A stretch of 30,728 bases of DNA from Bacteroidota bacterium. GTDB taxonomy: Bacteria; Bacteroidota; Bacteroidia; Bacteroidales; Bacteroidaceae. This document shows positions 21,689 through 30,324 of this stretch, piece by piece. Each line of letters opens with the position of its first letter. The first letter of the stretch is position 1. A program made the translations under genes and the position numbers. Location: contig JAEXAJ010000129.1 of the NCBI GenBank assembly GCA_023458215.1, positions 1 to 30,728 of the forward strand, given 5' to 3'. Under the pieces are notes generated by a model. It had not been told where the DNA came from and searched no databases. It was given only the letters and a program-made list of their open reading frames with translations.

Positions 21689-24687
21689 GCATTATACACA
21701 GTCTCCTGAATCTTCGAACGAATATCCAACCGTTGTAGTTTATTGTTCCATACATCCGGATAGATGCGATTGCTTAGGAAGACATAAACTAAGCCATTCT
21801 CGGGGTCGACCCACGCACAGGTTCCGGTGAAACCGGTATGTCCATATACAGAAGCGGGGGCAGATGCTGCACAAGGGCTACTATGCGGATTTCGGGTATC
21901 CGGTTTGTCAAATCCCAAACCACGACGGCTGATTTTGGAAACGGTTGTGGTAAATAGTCTGCATGTTTCTTTGCTCAGATAACGTTTTCCATCCAGTTCA
22001 CCGCCATTCAATAGCATCTGATAGATACGGGCTACTTCTTCGGCAGTAGAGAATAAACCGGCATTACCGGAAACACCTCCCTGGAAAGCGGCCGATTCAT
22101 CGTGTACAAAACCTTGCAGAACAGTTTTACGCAGGAAGGGGTCGATAGAAGAGGGTATTATCTCATCTTTCTTCAGGAAACGTAGAGGCAAATATCCTGT
22201 ACGTTTCAGTCCCATCGGGGTATAATATTCTTTGGCAAGAAACTCATCCATCGGCATTCCGGCACGTGCTTCCACCAATTGTTGCAAGACGATAAAGCCA
22301 ACGCAACTATATCGGTAGCGCTTGTCCTTGAGTGGGGCATCTGCAATCATTTGCAGATATTCTTTTTTGAATGAACGGTTCAGCCATAAGCTGTCCGTTA
22401 CTTGCATTGTATATTCCGCCGAAGGGGTTATGGATGTCAACCCTTTACGGAAATGGAAATTCGGATTAGCCCATGTCTGAGCTCCAATACGTGCGGGATG
22501 GGTTTTATCGTACTTTGCTTTAAATAAAGATCCTGTGTAGCTCTTCTTATCAATTGCATCCTGATAGAACAAGATAGTGGAAGGTAGTCCTGATTCATGC
22601 ATCAACAACTCACGCACCGTAATATTTTTCTTGTCCGTATTTTGCAGGAAAGGCAGATAATCGGATGCCCGGTCGGTAAGGTTGAGAAGCCCCTTATCAT
22701 ACAGTTTCATTACAGCCAGTAAGGTTGCGGTAGTCTTGGTCAGTGAGGCCAGGTCATATACCGATTGAGTAGTTGCAGTGCCAAACGCTTTGTTATACAT
22801 CTCCTTGCCATCCTTCAGTACTACGACCTGACAACCGGGATAAGCCCCTTCACGGATACCATTTTCGGCTATCGTATCAATTTTAGCCAATATACGGGAG
22901 TTCATTCCATGTTCTTCCGGTACAAAATGGGGTACGGTTTGTCTACCCAAAGTCATTCCGGTACCGGTTACAAACAGTCCGCCGATACTCGCAGAAAGAC
23001 GTCCGTCCACTTCTGCTTTACCATATAACATATCAGCCACTTGTTTCTGCACATCATCATCAGAAGAATGTGCCAGCACCATAGCCTCGGCAGCCGAAAT
23101 GCCTCTATGTATTTGCAGGGTGTGTTTTCCGGGAATAAAGCACAAATATACAACCGGCACCTCCGGAGCAAATTTGGCAAAAAATGCTTGGTAGGAAGCG
23201 AGCCGCTGTTCGGTGACACACACCAAGATACGTTTGTAGTGTGCCAAGGTATCCCGCAATTGTTCACATTGTAGCTCGGATAGATTGGCAGCTAACTGAA
23301 ACTCTACAGGACGGGTGTACTGAGACAGTGCTTTCAAAAAAGGTTGAATCTCTTTGGAATCGCCCACATTCAGCACTGCCACCTCTTTGATAGCAGGATC
23401 TAAGGGAAGCACTTTAGATTCATTACCCAGTACGGTAATAGCAGCCAGGTTCAAACGTCGTATCAAATTACGTGTTTCAGGGGTATTGATACGGGTACCC
23501 AAACCGGAAAGGCGTATAGTAGGCTTCTTTTCCAGACCAAGTGCATACTTATAGGTTAATACCTTCCGGCACTTTTCATTCACCTCTTCTTCGCTCAACT
23601 CACCACGTTTCACGGCATCCATTACGGCTTCCACCTCTTCCTTGATGCGACGGGGAACAAGCAACAAATCATTACCGGCCTTTAGTGCCTGCAAGCAAAC
23701 CGAAGAGTTAGTCGCTACTCCCTTCATGGCAAGGGCATCGGTAAAAATAAGCCCTTTGAATTTCAGTTCACGCACCAACAGGTCATAAACTACATTACGG
23801 GAAAGCGAAGAAGGCAATCCACCATGTTCCTCAAAGACCGGAACTTCAAGATGTCCCACCATAATGCCCCCCAGTCCGGCATGAATTGCTTTTCTAAAAG
23901 GATATAGCTCAACACTGTCCAATCGTTCGCGAGAGAAAGGCAGGGTAGGCAATGCTTTATGCGAATCTACGTCTGTATCGCCATGTCCGGGAAAGTGTTT
24001 GCTGACGGAGAGCACTCCTCCATCTTCCAGCCCCTTGGCGTAGGCAATCACTTTGTTTGCCACATTCACAGGACTCTCACCAAACGAACGGGTATTGATA
24101 ACCGGATTCTGAGGATTGATATTCACATCGGCAACCGGCGCAAAGTTTACTTGTACTCCCAACTCACGGCATTGGCGCGCCACTTCCCTTCCATATTCAT
24201 AAATCAGGCTATCATCCTGAATACAGCCAAGCACCATGTTACGAGGAAAGACCGGTGTCCCACGTAACCGCATGGACAACCCCCATTCTCCATCGAAAGT
24301 GATCATCAGAGGAACTTCTGCCATGCGTTGGGCCTCATTTGTCAACGTTGCCTGATTCTGCATCAAGCCACCCGAAAAGAGCAAACCACCTACTTTATAG
24401 TCTTGTACGACCTTACGCAGCAATTCCTTATTAGCCTTATTTATCTGAGGGGCAATCGTGTAGATAAAAAGTTGTCCAACACGTTCTTTCAAAGACAATC
24501 GCTGCATAACAGAATCTACCCACTGCCGGCACCGGATGTCGTCTTGCAATCCGCTCACTAACAAAGGCTCCACTGCCGGAGCAGGAGCAGGCGGAACAAG
24601 AGCATGCCTTGCATCTAAAGCCAAATGGCCGCTACAAACTACAAAAATCAACACAAGCAGGAACAATCGTCTCATCTTTCTCTTCAT
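21673..24687 (-). CDS. NagZ-like GH3 / beta-lactamase-type serine hydrolase fusion (paralog 1)
   Basis: A 1004-aa exported two-enzyme protein with a signal peptide (about 1-26). The N-terminal GH3 domain (about 50-390) has the NagZ dyad loop KHFPGHGDTDVDSH (Asp241, His243) and nucleophile Asp317 in IFTDALAMKG, pointing to a beta-N-acetylhexosaminidase. A GH3 C-terminal-like region (about 400-580) follows. The C-terminal domain (about 600-1000) is a class C beta-lactamase/esterase fold: Ser648-x-x-Lys651 (SLTK), Tyr793-Ser (YSCVG), His950-Thr-Gly. The pairing suggests cleavage of peptidoglycan fragments or related amino-sugar conjugates in the periplasm. It is the last gene of the operon, 21 nt after its paralog. 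The C-terminal Val-Ile-Ser-Tyr and stop codon lie within a heptad repeat. Confidence 0.88.
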   Translation of the reverse strand: MKRKMRRLFLLVLIFVVCSGHLALDARHALVPPAPAPAVEPLLVSGLQDDIRCRQWVDSVMQRLSLKERVGQLFIYTIAPQINKANKELLRKVVQDYKVGGLLFSGGLMQNQATLTNEAQRMAEVPLMITFDGEWGLSMRLRGTPVFPRNMVLGCIQDDSLIYEYGREVARQCRELGVQVNFAPVADVNINPQNPVINTRSFGESPVNVANKVIAYAKGLEDGGVLSVSKHFPGHGDTDVDSHKALPTLPFSRERLDSVELYPFRKAIHAGLGGIMVGHLEVPVFEEHGGLPSSLSRNVVYDLLVRELKFKGLIFTDALAMKGVATNSSVCLQALKAGNDLLLVPRRIKEEVEAVMDAVKRGELSEEEVNEKCRKVLTYKYALGLEKKPTIRLSGLGTRINTPETRNLIRRLNLAAITVLGNESKVLPLDPAIKEVAVLNVGDSKEIQPFLKALSQYTRPVEFQLAANLSELQCEQLRDTLAHYKRILVCVTEQRLASYQAFFAKFAPEVPVVYLCFIPGKHTLQIHRGISAAEAMVLAHSSDDDVQKQVADMLYGKAEVDGRLSASIGGLFVTGTGMTLGRQTVPHFVPEEHGMNSRILAKIDTIAENGIREGAYPGCQVVVLKDGKEMYNKAFGTATTQSVYDLASLTKTTATLLAVMKLYDKGLLNLTDRASDYLPFLQNTDKKNITVRELLMHESGLPSTILFYQDAIDKKSYTGSLFKAKYDKTHPARIGAQTWANPNFHFRKGLTSITPSAEYTMQVTDSLWLNRSFKKEYLQMIADAPLKDKRYRYSCVGFIVLQQLVEARAGMPMDEFLAKEYYTPMGLKRTGYLPLRFLKKDEIIPSSIDPFLRKTVLQGFVHDESAAFQGGVSGNAGLFSTAEEVARIYQMLLNGGELDGKRYLSKETCRLFTTTVSKISRRGLGFDKPDTRNPHSSPCAASAPASVYGHTGFTGTCAWVDPENGLVYVFLSNRIYPDVWNNKLQRLDIRSKIQETVYNAVISY

Positions 24688-24708
24688 TTCATCCTTTTAA
24701 AAAACATC

Positions 24709-27708
24709 CTATTTCAGACTCTTAAAAATCAGTTCTTGTATATCCGTCCGTATTTTCATATCGCCCAACTTGGTATTCCACACATTCGGATTTAAAGCAT
24801 TACTCAGGAATACATATACCGTCCTGCTCGTCGGGTCCACCCAAGCACAGGTTCCGGTAGCCCCGGTATGACCATATACACTTTCAGGAGCAGAAGCCGA
24901 ACATGGGCTACGGAGTATTATCGACACATCCGGTTTATCAAAACCCAACCCTCGACGACTGATTACCGATTTCTCTGTTGTAAACAAACGGCAAGTAGCT
25001 TCGCTGAGATAACGTTTGCCATTCCATTCACCACCGTTCAGCAGCATTTGATAAATCTTAGCTACCTCTTCGGCGGTAGAGAACAAACCGGCATTACCCG
25101 AAAGACCGCCCATACAGGAAGCAGTCTCATCGTGCACATATCCGCAAATATCTTGACGGCGCAGATAGTCATTCTCTGCCGTCGGCATAATCTCAGCCTT
25201 CGTAAACTTGCGCAAGGGTAAGAACATAGTTCTTTGCAATCCCATCGGTGCATAGAATTCTTTGGCTAGATACAAGTCCATCGGAAGTTTTACAATGGAT
25301 TCTACAATCTCTTGCAAAAGAACAAAGCCGAGGTCACTATATACATAACGTTTGCTATCAAGCTCCGACTTGGCGATGGATTGAAGAAGCGTATTCTTGA
25401 AACTCTTGTTCAACCATAAGCCGTCAGCCATTTGCAGGGTATACACCGAACTTTGCTTTTCAGAAGTCAGTCCTTTCTTGAATTTGAAGTCAGAGCAGAA
25501 ATAGCTATGCTCGCTTACTTGCGTATGATGCCACTTATCCACCCAGCTTTGCGAATAAGGTCCTTGCACGGAGTTTGGATCAATAATATTCAGATAAACA
25601 CGCATGTAAGGTTGCAAACCCGATTCATGAAGCAGCAAGTCGCGAATCGAAATATTCTTCTTATTGCCTGCACGCAATAAAGGAAGATATTTAGAAGCCT
25701 TATCATCCAGTTTCAGTTTACCTTCATCATACAGTTTCATAACAGCCAATAGGGTGGCAGTAGTCGTTGTCAACGAAGATAAATCAAACATATCGGTAGA
25801 ACGGACCGCGGTCGTATCTTTTGCCGAATGGGTACCGAAGCCTTTATCATAGATCGTTTGTCCATCTTTCAGGATCAAGATACGGCAACCCGGATATGCG
25901 CTCGCATCCAATCCTTTTTGAGCTACGGCATCCACACTTTGCAATATATATGATTTCATACCATAATCTTCCGGTATAGCTGCTCCCGGCTTCATCCCCG
26001 GTTCTATCACGCAACCGGTTCCGGCAGGGAAGAGCTTGCCTATACTCATGGATATCTTTCCATGGGCGGGTGCTTTCGCAAAAAGTACATCAGCTACATG
26101 TTGTTGCAGGTCAGCCTCATCAGAATGGGCCAGTACCACCGCGCTCGACTTTGCCAATGCCGGTGCTAAAGGCTGTAAAGTGCGGTAGGAAGTAAAGAAG
26201 GTATAAACCAAAGGAGCCTGCAAATCAAGGTTAGCCAGGAACGCTACATCCCCATCACTAACATAACCGGAGCCGGTAATGCTAATAACCACACGGCGGT
26301 AAGTGGCAAGTTTGCGTTTCACATCTTCACGGGTTGCTTCATCAGCATTCCAAGGCAGATAGAAACAACTGATATCCGTTTGTTTCTTCATTGCCTCCAC
26401 AAAAGCAACATCCTTATCTTTCTCGCCCACACTAAGCAATGCAATGCCGCCCTCTGCGGGTGCCAAAGGAAGGATTCCAAAATAATTGTTCAGTACCGTG
26501 ACTGCCGAGTTACGCAATTTAGCAGCCAAAGCCTGTGCTCCCTCCGTATTGATGCGGAAGCTCATGCCACTCACTTGCAGTTTAGGCTGGGGAGTTCTCA
26601 CTCCTAGCATATACTTGTACGTCAATACTTTGCGGCATCTGGCATCCAGTTCTTCTTTACTGATTGCACCGGAGTGTACTGCATTCATCAGTTCTTCCAC
26701 AGCATTCTTGGTATTGAATTGTACCAATAACATATCATTTCCTGCCAGGAAAGCCTTGGTTGTAACTTGAGGCACTTCCGATACTCCTTTCATATCCAAA
26801 GCATCTGTAAATACCAATCCTTTAAAGCCCATCTCCCCTTTCAGCAAGTCGGTGACAACCTTTTTTGAAAGAGAAGAAGCTGTAACGCCATCCGGTTCCA
26901 ATACCGGTACTTGCAAATGTCCTACCATCACACCACCAAGTCCGGCACGTACCATATCTTTAAAAGGATAAAGTTCGATGCTATCCAAACGGGCACGGTT
27001 GTAATATAATGAAGGCAGCTCTTTATGCGAGTCCGAATCGGTATCGCCATGTCCGGGGAAATGTTTGCAGACGGATAAAACTCCTCCGCTTTCCAGCCCA
27101 TTGCTATAGGCTATTACCTTTTCCGCCACCTTCTTGGGATCTTCCCCAAAAGAGCGTACATGAATCACCGGGTTCAATGGATTGGTATTCACATCGGCAT
27201 CCGGCGCAAAATTAACGTGCACACCGAGTTCACGGAATTGGCGCGCCACTTCACGCCCGTATTCTTCAATCAAGGCATTGTCTTGAATACATCCCAAAGC
27301 AGCATTGCGAGGATAATTGGGGGTACCTTTCAGGCGCATGGCAAGTCCCCATTCGCCATCGAAAGTAATCATGAGGGGAGTTTTAGCACTCTTTTGTGCC
27401 AAATTTGTCAGAATAGCCTGTTCTTCTGCTGTTCCTTCCGAAAAGAGCAAGCCGCCTACTTTATATTTTTTCGCTAAGTCACGAACCAACTTTTTATTCT
27501 TTCCATCTACTTTTGCCGGAATGGTAGCCACAATCAACTGACCAACCTTTTCCTGAAGGCTTAACCGGGAAAAAACAGAATCTACCCATTGCCGGCAACG
27601 CGTATCGGCGGCAGAAGGTATAAATGGAGAAGTCTGTGCCTGGAGTGGGGCAATTCCTAAAAGAATTCCTGCCATCCACAGAAGGAGAATATATTTTTTC
27701 ATGTACAT
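24709..27708 (-). CDS. NagZ-like GH3 / beta-lactamase-type fusion, SxxK lysine missing (paralog 2)
   Basis: A 999-aa paralog of the downstream gene with the same order: signal peptide (about 1-24), GH3 domain with KHFPGHGDTDSDSH (Asp226, His228) and nucleophile Asp302 in VFTDALDMKG, then a beta-lactamase-like domain (about 590-999) with Tyr-Ser (YSDLG) and His-Thr-Gly (GHTGATG). The serine motif reads Ser645-Leu-Thr-Thr648: the Lys of SxxK is a Thr, codon ACG at 25765-25767, where paralog 1 has AAG. The hydrolase domain may therefore be inactive or act as a binding domain, while the GH3 site looks intact. Met3 (27,702) is an alternative start. It lies 16 nt after the metallophosphatase. Confidence 0.88.
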   Translation of the reverse strand: MYMKKYILLLWMAGILLGIAPLQAQTSPFIPSAADTRCRQWVDSVFSRLSLQEKVGQLIVATIPAKVDGKNKKLVRDLAKKYKVGGLLFSEGTAEEQAILTNLAQKSAKTPLMITFDGEWGLAMRLKGTPNYPRNAALGCIQDNALIEEYGREVARQFRELGVHVNFAPDADVNTNPLNPVIHVRSFGEDPKKVAEKVIAYSNGLESGGVLSVCKHFPGHGDTDSDSHKELPSLYYNRARLDSIELYPFKDMVRAGLGGVMVGHLQVPVLEPDGVTASSLSKKVVTDLLKGEMGFKGLVFTDALDMKGVSEVPQVTTKAFLAGNDMLLVQFNTKNAVEELMNAVHSGAISKEELDARCRKVLTYKYMLGVRTPQPKLQVSGMSFRINTEGAQALAAKLRNSAVTVLNNYFGILPLAPAEGGIALLSVGEKDKDVAFVEAMKKQTDISCFYLPWNADEATREDVKRKLATYRRVVISITGSGYVSDGDVAFLANLDLQAPLVYTFFTSYRTLQPLAPALAKSSAVVLAHSDEADLQQHVADVLFAKAPAHGKISMSIGKLFPAGTGCVIEPGMKPGAAIPEDYGMKSYILQSVDAVAQKGLDASAYPGCRILILKDGQTIYDKGFGTHSAKDTTAVRSTDMFDLSSLTTTTATLLAVMKLYDEGKLKLDDKASKYLPLLRAGNKKNISIRDLLLHESGLQPYMRVYLNIIDPNSVQGPYSQSWVDKWHHTQVSEHSYFCSDFKFKKGLTSEKQSSVYTLQMADGLWLNKSFKNTLLQSIAKSELDSKRYVYSDLGFVLLQEIVESIVKLPMDLYLAKEFYAPMGLQRTMFLPLRKFTKAEIMPTAENDYLRRQDICGYVHDETASCMGGLSGNAGLFSTAEEVAKIYQMLLNGGEWNGKRYLSEATCRLFTTEKSVISRRGLGFDKPDVSIILRSPCSASAPESVYGHTGATGTCAWVDPTSRTVYVFLSNALNPNVWNTKLGDMKIRTDIQELIFKSLK

Positions 27709-27724
27709 ATTGATGATTGAATAA

Positions 27725-28570
27725 TTACTGTTTCTTTGTTAACGTCAACACTTGTTCTCCTACAAAGATTCCACTCCTACCCGTATGAGAAACAGGGATG
27801 TTTCGTCCGTCCGCGTTTAAATAGTTTACGGATTTTTCCATAAATGTATGGGAGTGTCCGCCCAAGATCACATCTATGTTGTTTGTTTTGGCAACCAAAT
27901 CTTCGTCAGAATCTCCATTGGAATTACGGATTCCCAAATGTGACAGACAAATAACGACATCACAACCTTTCTCCTGTTTCAGAAGATCCGCCATCTCCTG
28001 CCCTGCTTTTATCGGGTCATGATAAACAACACCTTCACATTTGTCGGCTTGTACCAAACCTTCCATCTTCGGACTTAACCCGAATACTCCTATTTTCAGT
28101 CCTGCACGTTCTAAAATAATGTATGGCTTCACCAAACCCTCGAGTACCGTCCCCGTCACATCATAGTTGGCACAAACCACCGGGAAGTTGGCCATGCGGA
28201 ACAAACGAGCCAAGTTATCCATTCCAAAGTCAAATTCATGATTGCCTATCGTCATCGCATCGTATTTCATCAGGTTCATCATTTTGACTTCCACCTCTCC
28301 TTTAGAGAAGTTATAATAAGGTGTACCTTGGGAAATATCGCCGCAATCAAAAAGTAGCATATCAGGATGTTCACTACGATACTGCTTGATGAAAGAGGTC
28401 CGGCGTACCGTCCCCCCCATCCCGGCATACATATCAGCAACGTCTTTCCCTATCGGCTCTATGCGGCTGTGGGTATCGCTGGTCTGCAAAATAAACAATT
28501 GTTTTTCTTGCTGCGCTGATGCAGAAAATACGGAGAGCAGTAAAACTGCAAAAAGGTATATATGTTTCAT
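27725..28570 (-). CDS. Metallophosphatase, 5'-nucleotidase N-terminal-domain type, exported
   Basis: A 281-aa protein with a cleavable signal peptide (about 1-19, ending S-A-S-A-Q). It contains the full dinuclear-metal calcineurin-like set: QTSDTHSR (DxH), FDCGD (GD), GNHEFDFG (GNHE), CLSHLG, and GGHSH. This matches the catalytic half of UshA-type 5'-nucleotidases and 2',3'-cyclic phosphodiesterases, but the substrate-binding C-terminal half is absent and encoded by the gene 15 nt upstream. The two products probably work together in periplasmic phosphoester hydrolysis. The partnership is inferred from adjacency and complementary domains. Confidence 0.88.
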   Translation of the reverse strand: MKHIYLFAVLLLSVFSASAQQEKQLFILQTSDTHSRIEPIGKDVADMYAGMGGTVRRTSFIKQYRSEHPDMLLFDCGDISQGTPYYNFSKGEVEVKMMNLMKYDAMTIGNHEFDFGMDNLARLFRMANFPVVCANYDVTGTVLEGLVKPYIILERAGLKIGVFGLSPKMEGLVQADKCEGVVYHDPIKAGQEMADLLKQEKGCDVVICLSHLGIRNSNGDSDEDLVAKTNNIDVILGGHSHTFMEKSVNYLNADGRNIPVSHTGRSGIFVGEQVLTLTKKQ

Positions 28571-28585
28571 TTTTGTTACGGATTA

Positions 28586-29356
28586 TCAATTTTCAACTGT
28601 GATTCGCCCCTCTATCCGGGATGCAATCTTTTTACCTGCGGCCGTCTGTTGCTCTACATACTTCATAAACAAATCGCGTAAGACAAGCATGTCAGGACAT
28701 TCTCTCTTTTCGGCTTGTGGCAAAGCGGTCATTCCGTCGTTACCGTCCGCTAGATAATCAATCGTAGCAACCGTATAGAGTTGATCGTCGAGCACCTCAT
28801 TACCACCGACGGTACCTTGCAGCAACTTTCCGCCATTATCTATCTTCAGTTGAATGCCACTTACGCCTTCCCCCATTCTACCTGCAATATTCTCGAATAA
28901 TATTTTCAGTACCGAGCCTTTCATCGTCAGCACACAAAGGGAATTTTCAAACGGCAATATCTCATAAATCTGTTCTACCGTAATGGGACCTTCGGTCAGC
29001 ATGCTACGGATGCCACCAACATTTACCAATCCTACATCAGCCGGTTTGCCAATTACCTCAACTGCCGATTCACGCAATACGTCCGCCACCAAGTTACCCA
29101 GCGGGCTCTCCGGTCTGAACCGGTCCATCGACATCTCAGCCGTACCTACCACATGATACATGATACTATCCATTTGAGCTTTGTATGGTGCAAGCAGGGC
29201 AACAGCCTCTGCATCCGGTTTTGCATCCCAGGTCGAGTCTATCGGTATGCGGTTACCTGTAACATTCGTTACTTCATAAGCCGAATGACAAGATGTTAAC
29301 AAAAGTAGTAGTGTCAGTGCCGCCGACGAGAAGAATTTCAAATAAGGTCTATTCAT
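28586..29356 (-). CDS. 5'-nucleotidase C-terminal-domain lipoprotein
   Basis: A 256-aa lipoprotein with lipobox L-L-T-S-C (Cys23) and a 5_nucleotid_C domain over about 70-250: the SPLGNLVADVLRE, VNVGGIRSMLTEGPIT and ILPFENSLCVLTMKG segments that bind the nucleoside in UshA-type enzymes, and DYLADGNDGMTALP. The metallophosphatase half is encoded by the next gene. The reading frame stays open upstream to 29,470, but that extension crosses the promoter and enters a repeat element, so the start is at 29,356, about 23 nt after the -7 element. It is the first gene of the four-gene operon. Confidence 0.87.
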   Translation of the reverse strand: MNRPYLKFFSSAALTLLLLLTSCHSAYEVTNVTGNRIPIDSTWDAKPDAEAVALLAPYKAQMDSIMYHVVGTAEMSMDRFRPESPLGNLVADVLRESAVEVIGKPADVGLVNVGGIRSMLTEGPITVEQIYEILPFENSLCVLTMKGSVLKILFENIAGRMGEGVSGIQLKIDNGGKLLQGTVGGNEVLDDQLYTVATIDYLADGNDGMTALPQAEKRECPDMLVLRDLFMKYVEQQTAAGKKIASRIEGRITVEN

Positions 29357-29378
29357 TTTTATTGTTTTTTTATTGCTA

Positions 29379-29409
29379 CAAATATACCTTTTCTTTCTTT
29401 GCTCCCAAA
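29379..29409 (-). promoter_or_regulatory. Consensus Bacteroides promoter of the nucleotidase-GH3/beta-lactamase operon
   Basis: Minus strand: TTTG (-33; CAAA at 29406-29409), 19-nt spacer, TATATTTG (-7; CAAATATA at 29379-29386). Both elements and the spacing fit the Bacteroides primary-sigma consensus TTTG-N19-TAnnTTTG, so strong constitutive expression is likely. The first repeat element begins only 10 nt upstream. Confidence 0.8.
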
Positions 29410-29418
29410 GAAGGGGAG

Positions 29419-29574
29419 TACTTTTCTTTTGCCTTGATGCAAAAGAAAAGATACCAAAAGAAAAAATCAAGGCTGCACTTTCAGAGCTACTCCGGTAGTA
29501 TCAGAAGAGGACGGGGCGAAAACTTGCGCTTCGCGCTTCGGACAAACGCCCCTTAAACCTATTCTGACGCTACC
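29419..29574 (+). repeat. Structured interspersed repeat, left copy (inverted relative to 30,377-30,530)
   Basis: There are two modules. First, CTTTTCTTTTGC (29421-29432) and GCAAAAGAAAAG (29439-29450) form a 12-bp stem. Second, a long interrupted hairpin: GGTAG (29494-29498), TCAGAA (29501-29506), AGG (29508-29510) and GGGGCG (29513-29518) pair with CGCCCC (29547-29552), CCT (29558-29560), TTCTGA (29562-29567) and CTACC (29570-29574). The 41-bp top (29513-29553) is identical to the inverted copy at 30392-30432. No protein is encoded. Confidence 0.8.
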
Positions 29575-29732
29575 TGCGCTTGACGCTCCTACAGTGAGGC
29601 CGGGAAGCCATGCGGAATGAAAATGCTATATATCAGCCGAAATGTCGCATTTATAACTTGAACTCAGGCTCAGGGGTTACTACTAAGTTACTCCTGAAAT
29701 TCATCGAACTCACGTAGAGTTAATCACACATT

Positions 29733-29841
29733 TTGCCAGCACGCAGCACTAATCAATTTAATGAATAGATTATCTGAGCTTTAGCCCGTGCTGGCAACTG
29801 TGCTGGCAGCGTGTTGGCAAATGATTGCCAGCACGCTTTTT
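29733..29841 (+). repeat. Cluster of GCGTGCTGGCAA repeats ending in a terminator-like hairpin
   Basis: Five copies of a 10-12-nt unit: inverted at 29733-29744, direct at 29787-29797, 29799-29808 and 29809-29820 (one T for C), inverted at 29825-29836. The last pair forms a 12-bp stem (one G-T pair) with loop ATGA followed by TTTTT (29837-29841), which looks like a plus-strand Rho-independent terminator. No plus-strand gene is found upstream, so it either ends an unseen small RNA or is simply part of a repeat family. The stretches 29575-29732 and 29842-30057 hold nothing else I can support. Confidence 0.6.
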
Positions 29842-30057
29842 AATAAAATCGCCCTACATATTTCTCGCCTAACTTACTCATATACAGCTATTATATTCTC
29901 TTTACATAAGCTTTTTTCAAATATAACAAAATAACATCTATTAACTCGATATTTGAGGATATTCGGCCTTTATCCCAGTGTTTATGAACCGAAACAAAGG
30001 AAAGAAACATGTATTTGCTTTGTTTTTCTTGTGCTTTTGCACCATATATAACCTCCA

Positions 30058-30181
30058 TTTGCCTTATCTATTTCTTCGTCCTTCAACCATAGGCCCTTCG
30101 GGGGACAATTGTGGGCTGTACAGCCCCCGCATGTAAACCGTTAGGCCCACAACTGAGGGACGAAGAAATAGATAAGGCAAA
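30058..30181. repeat. Long palindromic element with 24-bp perfect stem
   Basis: The arm at 30058-30081 (TTTGCCTTATCTATTTC...) pairs perfectly with 30158-30181. Inside, TTGTGGGC (30109-30116) pairs with GCCCACAA (30145-30152), and GGGCTGTACAGCCC (30113-30126) is a perfect 14-bp palindrome that offers an alternative fold. It lies between the two inverted copies of the structured repeat and encodes no protein. Confidence 0.7.
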
Positions 30182-30324
30182 GCAACAAAACAGATGATAC
30201 AATCCAACATTCAAGACGTTACATTTCCCTATTACCCTTTTGTATTTCAACCGTTTACCTCACACATTCCACTTTCATTCCTCTATATTATCAAAGAACA
30301 CACCCCAATAAACGCCCAACACCA

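Noticed and set aside
29357..29470. 38-residue amino-terminal extension of the nucleotidase lipoprotein
   Set aside because: It crosses a consensus promoter and is encoded partly by an interspersed repeat; the lipoprotein signal begins at Met39 (29,356).
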